A DNA stretch of 5,766 bases, taken from positions 1 to 5,766 of the forward strand of contig JALNXP010000160.1 of NCBI GenBank assembly GCA_023230285.1. The letters run 5' to 3'. The DNA is from Bacteroidales bacterium. GTDB lineage: Bacteria > Bacteroidota > Bacteroidia > Bacteroidales > BM520. Below, piece after piece: positions 1-5,766 of the stretch. Numbering within the stretch: the stretch's first letter is position 1; the number at the start of each line of letters is the position of its first letter. Under the pieces are notes generated by a model. It searched no databases. It saw nothing but the letters and a program-made list of their open reading frames with translations, and was not told where the DNA came from. Both the position numbers and the translations under genes were made by a program.

Positions 1-105
1 TTTCCTAATATGGAATCTATATTCTTCAGCGACCTTGATGAAGGTGATGACTATGAAGTCGGCTGCTGGATTAACCGCAAAACAAAAATTAGAGCCGCTA
101 AATAA
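1..105 (+). CDS. C-terminal end of an unidentified protein (5' truncated)
   Basis: Frame 1 is open from the first base to a TAA at 103-105, giving 34 residues that end a protein starting outside the window. The tail has an acidic patch (DLDEGDDYE, about residues 11-19) followed by a basic end (NRKTKIRAAK). I do not recognise the family and assign no function. The stop lies 31 bases before the chosen lptC start on the same strand, so the two could share a transcript. However, a terminator-like hairpin at 155-195 lies about 50 bases after this stop and could end this gene's mRNA. A different frame is also open here from an ATG at 35, but I read that as an upstream extension of the lptC frame, so this frame is the likelier coding one. 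Confidence 0.5.
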   Translation, partial: FPNMESIFFSDLDEGDDYEVGCWINRKTKIRAAK

Positions 106-136
106 TTTGATAGATGTCTATCGATTAGCTACTCTT

Positions 137-730
137 ATGAAAAGTATAATTATAAAAATAAGACACAGACGTTTAAATAGTTTGTGTCTTATTTTGTATA
201 TAGTAATCGCTTTATCAATATCTTCTTGCATCAACCAAACAGATGTAGACAAAGCTAAAGAATTAAATAAAACTATTACAGATACATTACCAACCGAAGA
301 ACTTTATGACTTTTCAGTATCTTATAGCGAAAATGGAATTATAAAATTTGTAATTTCAGGACCTGTAGCATTTAATAAGCCCGATAAAAAAATCCTCGAA
401 TTTTCTGAAGGTTTTGAAGCAATTTTTTACGATATCAATATGCAGGAAAAAAGTTTCTTAAAAGCTGATTATGGTATTAATTATGAAAATGAAAAAATAA
501 TGAAGGCTCATACCAACGTTATTTTAACAAATTATGTTACTAAAGAAACTTTGAATACCGAAGAATTGATATGGGACCAAAATAAATCTGTGATATATAC
601 TGAAAAGTTTGTAAAAATTACAACAGAAACAGATGTTATTTATGGCGAAAACGGCTTTGAGTCCGATGAAACTTTTGAGAAATGGACAATTAAAAAACCG
701 TCAGGTGATTTTCTAATTAAAGAAGAATAA
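137..730 (+). CDS. lptC: LptC-like LPS export periplasmic protein (predicted lipoprotein)
   Basis: Predicted LptC, the periplasmic part of the LptB2FGC transporter, which passes LPS from the inner membrane to LptA. The chosen start (ATG 137) gives 197 residues, close to the usual LptC size. It has a basic n-region (residues 1-13), a hydrophobic stretch (15-30) and a lipobox ISSC with Cys31. The frame stays open back to an ATG at 35, but that start would overlap the upstream gene and bury the signal peptide. The fold is suggested by short beta-rich segments typical of Bacteroidota LptC: FSEGFEAIFYD (89-99), TEELIWDQNKSVIYTEK (141-157), then VIYGENGFESDETF (167-180). E. coli LptC is anchored by a transmembrane helix and not by a lipid; here the lipobox suggests lipidation. 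The stop is 2 bases before the next gene, so the pair is one transcript. A 16-bp hairpin sits inside codons 7-20. The family call rests on recalled motifs, not a search. Confidence 0.8.
   Translation: MKSIIIKIRHRRLNSLCLILYIVIALSISSCINQTDVDKAKELNKTITDTLPTEELYDFSVSYSENGIIKFVISGPVAFNKPDKKILEFSEGFEAIFYDINMQEKSFLKADYGINYENEKIMKAHTNVILTNYVTKETLNTEELIWDQNKSVIYTEKFVKITTETDVIYGENGFESDETFEKWTIKKPSGDFLIKEE
155..195 (+). terminator. Terminator-like hairpin inside the 5' end of lptC
   Basis: Bases 155-170 pair with 180-195: 13 perfect outer base pairs (AAAATAAGACACA with TGTGTCTTATTTT), then a G-T wobble and two more pairs, around a 9-base loop (171-179). The 3' arm ends in TTATTTT, so the RNA would resemble a Rho-independent terminator, and the A-rich 5' arm would let it work in both directions. 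It lies 50 bases after the stop of the upstream gene but also 18 bases into the lptC reading frame. It may end the upstream transcript, attenuate lptC, or control its translation. The structure is seen directly; the function is inferred. Confidence 0.45.
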
Positions 731-732
731 AT

Positions 733-1734
733 ATGAAAAATATACCATTAATAGTATTATTAATTTCTTTTGCAGTGATTGCCTGCAAAAATTCGAAAGA
801 CGACAAAACTGTAAATAATCAGGCAGAAATTTCTTCAAAATCCGAATTTGTTTCGGAATTTAATAAAGATAGTGCGTATGATTTTGTAGATAGGCAAGTT
901 GCATTTGGTCCGCGTGTTCCCGGAAGCGTAGCTCATGAGAAGTGTGCAGAATATCTTTACGATGAATTACAAAAATTTGCCGACACTGCAATAATTCAAA
1001 AGTTTAAAGCCCGCGTGTATAACGGAAAAACTTTTGATTCGAAAAATATTATCGGCAGTTATAATCTTAATGCACAAAAGAGAGTTCTACTTTGCTCTCA
1101 CTGGGACTCCCGTCCGGTTGCAGACCACGACCCTAATCCTGATAACAGAAACACGCCGATAGACGGTGCTAATGACGGAGCCAGCGGCGTTGGCGTACTC
1201 TTGGAAATAGCACGACAACTGAGCATCAACAGACCTGATATAGGAATAGATATTGTGCTTTTTGACATAGAAGATTATGGTCCACCGGAAGATTATCAAA
1301 ATAATAGCACCGGCGAAGAATGGGGACTTGGTGCACAATATTGGGCGCAAAATCCCCATGTCTTCGGATATTCGGCTCGCTATGGAATTTTGTTGGATAT
1401 GGTTGGTAATGCTGATACAAGATTTTATCAGGAACAGTTTTCGATGTATTTTGCACAAGATGTGATAAACAAAGTCTGGAATACGGCTCACAAACTTGGA
1501 TACAATGATAATTTTATCAAAGAAATGGGAATACCGGTAAACGATGACCATCTGTATGTTAACAAATACGCCAAAATCCCGACAATCGACATAATACATC
1601 AAGATGTAGACTCTCCGAATCATTCATTTTATGAGCATTGGCATACACTTAACGACAATATGGATGCTATAGATGCCAATTCACTAAAAATCGTTGGAGA
1701 TGTTGTACTTACAACTATCATGAACGAAAGGTAG
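733..1734 (+). CDS. M28-family glutaminyl-peptide cyclotransferase-like lipoprotein
   Basis: A 333-residue zinc-dependent protein of the M28 peptidase/glutaminyl cyclase fold. The N-terminus has a lipobox VIAC with Cys18, so it should be a lipid-anchored envelope protein. Core motifs in order: FGPRVPGS (58-65), SHWDSRP (122-128), DGANDGASGVG (144-154) with metal ligand Asp148, FDIEDYG (177-183) with Glu180, LLDMVG (220-225), NDDH (270-273) and HWHTLND (302-308) with His304. The Asp/Glu/His triad plus the DDH and WHT segments matches animal-type glutaminyl cyclases, which turn N-terminal Gln into pyroglutamate; such enzymes are known in Porphyromonas and Tannerella. Length is about that of the family, and no key residue looks lost. 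Start ATG 733 follows the lptC stop by 2 bases, implying co-transcription. The alternative is an M28 aminopeptidase, but a second full zinc site is less evident. The zinc-ligand assignment is by analogy with human QC. Confidence 0.82.
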   Translation: MKNIPLIVLLISFAVIACKNSKDDKTVNNQAEISSKSEFVSEFNKDSAYDFVDRQVAFGPRVPGSVAHEKCAEYLYDELQKFADTAIIQKFKARVYNGKTFDSKNIIGSYNLNAQKRVLLCSHWDSRPVADHDPNPDNRNTPIDGANDGASGVGVLLEIARQLSINRPDIGIDIVLFDIEDYGPPEDYQNNSTGEEWGLGAQYWAQNPHVFGYSARYGILLDMVGNADTRFYQEQFSMYFAQDVINKVWNTAHKLGYNDNFIKEMGIPVNDDHLYVNKYAKIPTIDIIHQDVDSPNHSFYEHWHTLNDNMDAIDANSLKIVGDVVLTTIMNER

Positions 1735-1759
1735 AAAAATTCGTGAGATAGCTGCTATA
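1735..1759. other. Convergent gene junction, 25 bp
   Basis: The cyclase-like gene (plus) and the nucleotidyltransferase gene (minus) end 25 bases apart. I looked for a shared terminator and found only a 4-bp stem (ATAG/CTAT) around a 3-base loop, with no strong GC stem or long T tract. Termination may lie inside either gene's 3' end or be Rho-dependent. Confidence 0.5.
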
Positions 1760-2470
1760 TTATAATAAGGATTCGTAAAGTCTTATGTTTTCTATTTTTC
1801 CTAAATCGATAACGGTTTTATCGGTTTGAATAAATGCGCTGATGCGATTTGTCTTGGCTATATCCAACAGTTCCGGAATGATTTCAAAAGCACCCTGCTT
1901 ATGTATCAGGTTAAAAATTTTGTAATTGAATACATAAATTCCGCTGAAAGCAAATTCGTGATATTTAGCCCTTTTGTTGACGATAATTTCTTCCGAAGTT
2001 TTTTTAGACCGCCAGCCGCATAACATATTATCATCATCAAAAAGCAGGCAGCGAGAGCTTTCTCTGTTTGTGACAGCCATGGTACAAACGCTGCCGGATT
2101 GCAGATGGAAGTTTATCATTTCATTAAAATCGATGTCGGAAAAAATATCTACATTGTGGACTAAAAAAGTATCACTCGGATTAAAGAAACGTTGAGCATT
2201 TTTTAGTCCGCCGCCGGTGTTTAATAAAGCATTACGTTCATCAGAGACATGAATTTCGATACCGAAATCATGAGAGTTTAAAAATCCCATTATTTTGTCC
2301 GCAAAATGGAACGTATTAATAACCAGATAATTGCAATTATATCGAATTAGTTTTTCTATCAATGATTGCAGCATAGGGACACCATTAACTTCGACAAGAG
2401 CCTTAGGTTTGTCGTTAGTAAGAGGAGCGAGGCGGGTGCCTAAGCCGGCAGCAAAAATAAAAGCTTTCAT
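1760..2470 (-). CDS. MurU-like sugar-1-phosphate nucleotidyltransferase
   Basis: A 236-residue nucleotidyltransferase with one GT-A type catalytic domain. It has the signature loop FAAGLGTRLAPLT (6-18) followed by DKPKALVEVNG (20-30), which binds the nucleotide triphosphate. LNTGGGLK (83-90) and the metal-binding segment HNVDIFSDID (105-114, Asp108) follow, then SGIYVF (176-181) and DLGK (222-225), the counterpart of the usual D-G-T segment. The best match I recall is MurU, MurNAc-1-phosphate uridylyltransferase of peptidoglycan recycling, which is of similar length and shares the LVIN, TGGG and DxDF patterns. MurU normally works with the kinase AmgK; no kinase is visible here, so another sugar (heptose, mannose, glucose) cannot be excluded and I give no symbol. 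The gene starts 23 bases after the waaA stop and is likely the last gene of the minus-strand operon. ATG 2470 places the signature loop at the N-terminus as expected. Confidence 0.78.
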   Translation of the reverse strand: MKAFIFAAGLGTRLAPLTNDKPKALVEVNGVPMLQSLIEKLIRYNCNYLVINTFHFADKIMGFLNSHDFGIEIHVSDERNALLNTGGGLKNAQRFFNPSDTFLVHNVDIFSDIDFNEMINFHLQSGSVCTMAVTNRESSRCLLFDDDNMLCGWRSKKTSEEIIVNKRAKYHEFAFSGIYVFNYKIFNLIHKQGAFEIIPELLDIAKTNRISAFIQTDKTVIDLGKIENIRLYESLL

Positions 2471-2493
2471 AATAGGAATATTTAATGGCAGAA

Positions 2494-3714
2494 TTAAATA
2501 TTGATTTTATCGATAATTTTATCGGTTGCGCCTAAATTTTCGAGAATATATTTATTGCAGGCGTTTTGTGCTTCAGACAAGAAATCATTGGAATTAAATT
2601 TATCGAGTATGTCGTGCAGTTCCGGAGCGTTTGAAATACAATAAGCGCCGCCGCAAGCGAGTAATTGAACGGCTTCGTTATAGATGTTGTATTTAGGTCC
2701 GAAGATGACAGGAACTCCGTAAACAGCAGCTTCAAGGATATTATGAATTCCCTTGCCAAAGCCGCCGCCAATATAAGCAATATCGGCATATCTGTATATT
2801 CTGGAGAGAATACCGATACAATCGATAATCAAAATATCCGGATTCGGATTTCTTCCTTTTTTATTGACTTTATATTCAGAATAAAACGCACTGCGACCGT
2901 TAAACAGAAATTGTATTCGTGACATATTTTCCGGTGTAATTACATGAGGAGCGACTATCAATTTATAATCCTTAATTGTTTTGAAAGCGGTATTTATAAT
3001 AATTTCATCATTGTTCCAAGTACTGCCGGCAATAAAAACTTTGCTGTTGCCGATAAATTGTTCGATAATGTTATCTGTATATTCCGAGTCGGCGATACTT
3101 TTAACTCTGTCGAATCTTGTGTCGCCGGAAATTGTAACCTGTTTGATTCTAATACCTTCAAGAAGGTCTTTTGATGCTTGTGTTTGTACAAAATAATGAG
3201 ATGCTTTTCTCAATCTCTGGCGGAACCAGCCTCCGTACCACCGGAAAAAATATTGATTTTTTCTGAAATTACAAGAGATATATATAAAAGGGATGTTAGC
3301 TTCTTTCAGCACAGACATAGTATTAAACCAAAATTCGTATTTGACGAAAACGGCGAACACAGGTTTAACTATATTCACGAATTTATAAGCGTTGACGGTA
3401 GTGTCGGCGGGCATATAAAACGTATAATCTATTAATTTGATATGTTTTTTGTTTTTGAAGCCGGAAGGGGAAAAAAATGTCAGCAGGATTTTATGATTAG
3501 GATATTTTTCTTTTGCCTTGATAATGACGGGCAGTCCTTGTTCGTATTCGCCTAATGACGCACAATGGAACCATATAATTCCATCGCCGTGTTCTATTTT
3601 TTTTAATGCTTTAAAAATATGTTTTCTACCTTTTGTCCATTCGCGAGCCTTTTCGCTAAAAAGGGAACCAAGTTTAATGAAAAAGACGTATAAAGAGATA
3701 AAGATATTATACAT
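2494..3714 (-). CDS. waaA: 3-deoxy-D-manno-octulosonic acid (Kdo) transferase
   Basis: WaaA/KdtA transfers Kdo from CMP-Kdo to the lipid A precursor at the cytoplasmic face of the inner membrane. The 406-residue length is normal for the family. A hydrophobic N-terminal segment (about 3-19) fits the membrane anchor. The N-terminal GT-B domain has WFHCASLGEYEQG (48-60), where Glu56 aligns with the catalytic Glu, and KYEFWF (125-130) with the second conserved Glu127. GDTRFDR (197-203) leads into the C-terminal domain. The sugar-nucleotide site is shown by AGSTW (229-233), APHVITPE (255-262), GGGFGKGIHNILEAA (316-330) and GVPVIFGPKYNIYNEA (333-348). It lies 29 bases after the beta-barrel gene and 23 before the nucleotidyltransferase gene, all on the minus strand, so an operon is likely. 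Whether it adds one or two Kdo units cannot be read from sequence. Many Bacteroidota carry a single phosphorylated Kdo. Confidence 0.95.
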   Translation of the reverse strand: MYNIFISLYVFFIKLGSLFSEKAREWTKGRKHIFKALKKIEHGDGIIWFHCASLGEYEQGLPVIIKAKEKYPNHKILLTFFSPSGFKNKKHIKLIDYTFYMPADTTVNAYKFVNIVKPVFAVFVKYEFWFNTMSVLKEANIPFIYISCNFRKNQYFFRWYGGWFRQRLRKASHYFVQTQASKDLLEGIRIKQVTISGDTRFDRVKSIADSEYTDNIIEQFIGNSKVFIAGSTWNNDEIIINTAFKTIKDYKLIVAPHVITPENMSRIQFLFNGRSAFYSEYKVNKKGRNPNPDILIIDCIGILSRIYRYADIAYIGGGFGKGIHNILEAAVYGVPVIFGPKYNIYNEAVQLLACGGAYCISNAPELHDILDKFNSNDFLSEAQNACNKYILENLGATDKIIDKINI

Positions 3715-3743
3715 ACATGAATTTTAAAATGTAAAAATGTAAA

Positions 3744-4505
3744 TTAGTCGTAATAAAAATCTTTAGGTAGTTTCGGATAGAGTGGAATAATCCAGCAAAC
3801 TTTAAGTCCGACCAAGAAATCGTGTCGCCAGCCGACATCTTTCGACATGGTATCGAAGTTATACGGGCGCACCGGATGAGTCAGTCCGTATACGAGCTCA
3901 AGTTCTGCTTTAAAATTAATCAGACGATTATTACCTAAAAACAAGTATCCGGCTTGTAGACCGCAAGCAGGACCCATCGACAGTCTGTCGTAACCCTTTC
4001 TGTAATCAGGGTCAAGTTGAGGTGTATCATTTTCATATACATCTATTCTGATTTTATGGTTCATGAAACCAAGTCCGCCGGTAACATATAATCCTGAATT
4101 AGGATTGTTGTTCCATACGGAGAAACGTTTTCCGCCCTTGAGAAGTATGACATTGCCTCTTTCATAAATAGATACTATGGAAAATTGTCCAAGTTGATTT
4201 ATTATATCTCCGTCAGAAGTCATAATATTTTTCAGAAGAGTATCTTTTGATTTAACATTACCGCCAAAAAGAAACTCCCAATCAATGCCCCAGATAAAGT
4301 CATTTTCTGTTTTATACATAAAACCTGCTCCAATTGTAGAGTTAGAGCCAAAGCGCACAGCCATGTCGCCAAAAGGAAACTGATATGAATATGAAGCATA
4401 TATAAGAGGTATGTTCATAGCTTCTTTAGCTACATTTTTGGTTTGTGCCAAACAACCGATGGACAAGAAAAGCAATATAACGAAAGAAGTAAATTTATTT
4501 TTCAT
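3744..4505 (-). CDS. Predicted outer-membrane beta-barrel protein, function unknown
   Basis: A 253-residue secreted protein. The signal peptide runs from Lys2/Lys4 through a hydrophobic core (about 5-17) to CLAQ, with likely signal peptidase I cleavage after Ala20, leaving Gln21 as mature N-terminus. Cys18 is preceded by SIG, a poor lipobox, so I favour signal peptidase I. The mature part has many short amphipathic, aromatic- and glycine-rich strands (IYASYSYQFPFGDM, GAGFMYKTENDFIWGIDWEFLFGG, GLYVTGGLGFMNHK, ACGLQAGYLFLG, FLVGLKVCW), the pattern of a small beta-barrel. The end, WIIPLYPKLPKDFYYD, looks like a conserved tail of a Bacteroidota family I cannot name. The frame continues upstream to an ATG at 4571, but that adds 22 residues before the signal peptide, so ATG 4505 is preferred. 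A TAnnTTTG box ends 4 bases before it. It is probably the first gene of an operon with waaA, which hints at an envelope role but does not prove one. Confidence 0.75.
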   Translation of the reverse strand: MKNKFTSFVILLFLSIGCLAQTKNVAKEAMNIPLIYASYSYQFPFGDMAVRFGSNSTIGAGFMYKTENDFIWGIDWEFLFGGNVKSKDTLLKNIMTSDGDIINQLGQFSIVSIYERGNVILLKGGKRFSVWNNNPNSGLYVTGGLGFMNHKIRIDVYENDTPQLDPDYRKGYDRLSMGPACGLQAGYLFLGNNRLINFKAELELVYGLTHPVRPYNFDTMSKDVGWRHDFLVGLKVCWIIPLYPKLPKDFYYD

Positions 4506-4509
4506 ACTG

Positions 4510-4517
4510 CAAAAGTA
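4510..4517 (-). promoter_or_regulatory. Candidate Bacteroidota -7 box for the beta-barrel/waaA operon
   Basis: Read on the minus strand the site is TACTTTTG, an exact match to the Bacteroidota TAnnTTTG element. About 20 bases upstream there is only TTT in place of the -33 TTG. The box ends 4 bases before ATG 4505, so the transcript would start at or next to the start codon. This box supports the shorter start over ATG 4571, since transcripts from it could not encode the longer form. Confidence 0.45.
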
Positions 4518-4619
4518 ATGTTTTATTTGTTTAAACGTATGTAAGACGTTTTTTATTTTCACAAGACACATATTAATTGATTATATTTTGTTCGTAATTT
4601 CGAATAAGGAGTGCGAAAA

Positions 4620-4666
4620 TATTGATTATCTTTCGTTTCGTTACGCTCCACAAAAGATAATCAATA
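4620..4666. repeat. 14-bp perfect inverted repeat with 19-base spacer
   Basis: Bases 4620-4633 (TATTGATTATCTTT) are the exact reverse complement of 4653-4666. The spacer (4634-4652) is less AT-rich than its surroundings and contains CGTTTCGTTACGCTCC. There is no run of T directly after either arm, and the flanking genes diverge from it, so it is not placed to terminate them. It could be an operator, a dispersed palindromic (REP/MITE-like) repeat, or a structured RNA. The symmetry is seen directly; the role is unknown. Confidence 0.75.
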
Positions 4667-4750
4667 AGTTTCAAATTACAAATTGAATCTACGGGTTGAA
4701 AAAAATTTATACAAATTTTGTGTGTTTATTTATGATTTAAAAATATCGTG

Positions 4751-4758
4751 TATCTTTG
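4751..4758 (+). promoter_or_regulatory. glnS: Candidate Bacteroidota -7 box for glnS
   Basis: TATCTTTG matches TAnnTTTG exactly and ends 24 bases before ATG 4783, leaving a short leader of roughly 15-20 bases. Around 4729-4731 there is TTT where the -33 TTG is expected, so the upstream element is weak. Together with the strong box fit this is the likely glnS promoter. Confidence 0.55.
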
Positions 4759-4782
4759 CAAGTTAAAATAATTGAACAAACG

Positions 4783-5766
4783 ATGGAAACAGAAGTAAAA
4801 TCTCTAAATTTCTTAGAGCAAATAATTGAAGAAGATCTCAAGAAACCTGAATATCACAACACTATATTAACGCGTTTTCCGCCGGAACCTAACGGCTACC
4901 TTCATATAGGACATGCAAAGTCTATATGCCTGAACTTCGGTTTGGCTGCAAAATATCATGGTAAAACAAATTTAAGATTTGATGATACCAACCCATCTCG
5001 TGAAGAAGAAGAATATGTGGAGTCCATAAAAGAGGACATCAAATGGCTCGGCTTCGATTGGGGCGACAGAGAATTTTATGCTTCCGATTATTTTGACCAA
5101 CTTTATGAATGGGCTGAAAAACTTATTTTAGACGGTAAAGCGTATGTTGACGACCAGTCGGCAGAAATTATCAGTCAGCAAAGACAAAACCCTATGGTTT
5201 CGGGAATAGAAAGTCCGTACAGAAGTCGCAGTGTAGAAGAAAATCTCGACTTGTTCAGGAGGATGCGTGCCGGAGAATTTAAAGACGGTGAAAAAGTGCT
5301 TAGGGCAAAGATAGATATGTCATCGCCGAATATGCACATGAGAGACCCTATAATGTACAGAATAATGCACGTCTCCCATAATCGTACCGGTAACAAATGG
5401 TGTATCTATCCTATGTATGATTGGGCACACGGTCAATCCGACTACATAGAAGGCATTACCCATTCTATATGTACTTTGGAATTTGAGATACATAGACCGC
5501 TGTATGACTGGTTTTTAGACCAAGTGTACGTTCCCGGCACCATGCGCAATAAACAACGTGAGTTCGCAAGATTTAATTTCAGCTATACGGTGATGAGCAA
5601 ACGTAAATTGTTAGAACTTGTCAACGGCAAATATGTTGACGGCTGGGACGACCCGCGTATGCCGACAATATCCGGGTTAAGAAGAAGAGGCTATACGCCG
5701 GAGTCTATTCGCGCATTTCAAGAGAAAGTTGGCGTGGCTAAACGCGACAACGTAATTGAAATAGAG
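4783..5766 (+). CDS. glnS: Glutaminyl-tRNA synthetase, N-terminal 328 residues (3' truncated)
   Basis: Class I aminoacyl-tRNA synthetase that charges tRNA-Gln with glutamine in the cytoplasm. From ATG 4783 the frame is open to the window end, giving 328 of an expected roughly 550-580 residues. The catalytic Rossmann domain is complete: [17 protein letters not shown] (31-47) with the HIGH motif at 41-44, RFDDTNP (65-71), AKIDM (175-179), [11 protein letters not shown] (203-213), [11 protein letters not shown] (224-234) and VMSKRKL (270-276), the KMSKS-type loop. [18 protein letters not shown] (287-304) follows, then the start of the next domain. The GITHS, VMSKR and GWDDPRMPT segments match E. 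coli GlnRS closely and distinguish it from GluRS. Where E. coli has DFTHCISDALEG, this protein has [12 protein letters not shown] (213-224), which I recall as the common Bacteroidota form. The anticodon-binding beta-barrels lie beyond the window. It is divergent from the beta-barrel operon and probably has its own promoter at 4751-4758. Confidence 0.97.
   Translation, partial: METEVKSLNFLEQIIEEDLKKPEYHNTILTRFPPEPNGYLHIGHAKSICLNFGLAAKYHGKTNLRFDDTNPSREEEEYVESIKEDIKWLGFDWGDREFYASDYFDQLYEWAEKLILDGKAYVDDQSAEIISQQRQNPMVSGIESPYRSRSVEENLDLFRRMRAGEFKDGEKVLRAKIDMSSPNMHMRDPIMYRIMHVSHNRTGNKWCIYPMYDWAHGQSDYIEGITHSICTLEFEIHRPLYDWFLDQVYVPGTMRNKQREFARFNFSYTVMSKRKLLELVNGKYVDGWDDPRMPTISGLRRRGYTPESIRAFQEKVGVAKRDNVIEIE

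Larger units (their letters stand above)
4506..4782. other. Divergent intergenic region between the beta-barrel gene and glnS
   Basis: This 277-base, very AT-rich stretch contains no credible gene. It holds a candidate promoter for each flanking gene (4510-4517 minus, 4751-4758 plus) and a long inverted repeat (4620-4666). ATTGATTAT occurs directly at 4576-4584 and 4621-4629 and inverted at 4657-4665. GTAATTT at 4594-4600 also has an inverted partner at 4673-4679, so the symmetric region may be larger than the core palindrome. No riboswitch or RNA gene that I recognise is present. Confidence 0.6.

Noticed and set aside
35..136. Upstream extension of the lptC frame to ATG 35
   Set aside because: It overlaps the upstream gene's frame and would put 34 residues before a good lipoprotein signal peptide; ATG 137 gives the normal LptC length.
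1087..1623. 178-codon open frame on the minus strand inside the cyclase gene
   Set aside because: It is antisense to a well-supported gene; the translation shows no recognisable domain and is a shadow of the real frame.
1807..1823. Small hairpin CGATAA/TTATCG near the 3' end of the nucleotidyltransferase gene, with a similar one at 2511-2524 near the 3' end of waaA
   Set aside because: Only 6-bp stems, both explained by codons for Asp-Lys/Ile-Asp repeats; too weak for terminators and not clearly related to each other.
2665..3435. Several 65-85 codon frames on the plus strand over waaA
   Set aside because: All lie within the strongly supported waaA gene, lack family motifs and overlap each other.
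3715..3743. Palindrome ATTTTAAAAT and tandem AATGTAAAA in the gap before waaA
   Set aside because: Low-complexity AT-rich spacer of 29 bases; such matches are expected by chance and no promoter box is present.
4506..4571. 22-residue N-terminal extension of the beta-barrel protein (ATG 4571)
   Set aside because: It would bury the signal peptide, and the -7 box at 4510-4517 lies inside it.
5175..5396. 73-codon minus-strand frame inside glnS
   Set aside because: It is a shadow of the GlnRS frame, which is unmistakable across this stretch.

Overview
The window looks like chromosomal core sequence from a member of the Bacteroidota, probably Bacteroidales-like. The DNA is AT-rich and genes start without clear Shine-Dalgarno sequences. 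TAnnTTTG (-7 type) boxes precede the two divergent genes. Two proteins carry lipoprotein signals, and an outer-membrane protein has a signal peptide ending in LAQ, as is typical of this phylum. No phage, transposase, CRISPR, tRNA or rRNA was seen.

Layout, left to right. (1) Plus strand, 1-1734: the last 34 codons of an unidentified gene, an LptC-like lipoprotein of the lipopolysaccharide (LPS) export machine, and a lipoprotein of the M28/glutaminyl-cyclase fold. The last two are 2 bases apart and surely co-transcribed. A strong hairpin with a T-rich 3' arm lies inside the first codons of lptC. (2) Minus strand, 4505 down to 1760: a predicted outer-membrane beta-barrel protein, Kdo transferase WaaA/KdtA, and a MurU-like sugar-1-phosphate nucleotidyltransferase. 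Gaps are 29 and 23 bases, so this is a probable three-gene operon. It converges on the cyclase gene with 25 bases between stop codons. (3) A 277-base divergent intergenic region, 4506-4782, with a candidate promoter on each side and a 14-bp perfect inverted repeat. (4) Plus strand, 4783 to the window end: the first 328 codons of glutaminyl-tRNA synthetase, truncated by the window edge.

The common theme is the cell envelope. WaaA adds Kdo to lipid A, LptC belongs to the LPS transport bridge, and the nucleotidyltransferase probably activates an envelope sugar, with MurNAc recycling the best guess. The cyclase-like lipoprotein and the LAQ signal peptide fit the Bacteroidetes 'Q-rule', in which exported proteins expose an N-terminal glutamine that is cyclised to pyroglutamate. 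I see no convincing novel multi-gene system. The items most worth a second look are the terminator-like hairpin inside lptC, the intergenic palindrome, the probable leaderless start of the beta-barrel gene, and the enzyme/substrate pair suggested by the Q-rule.
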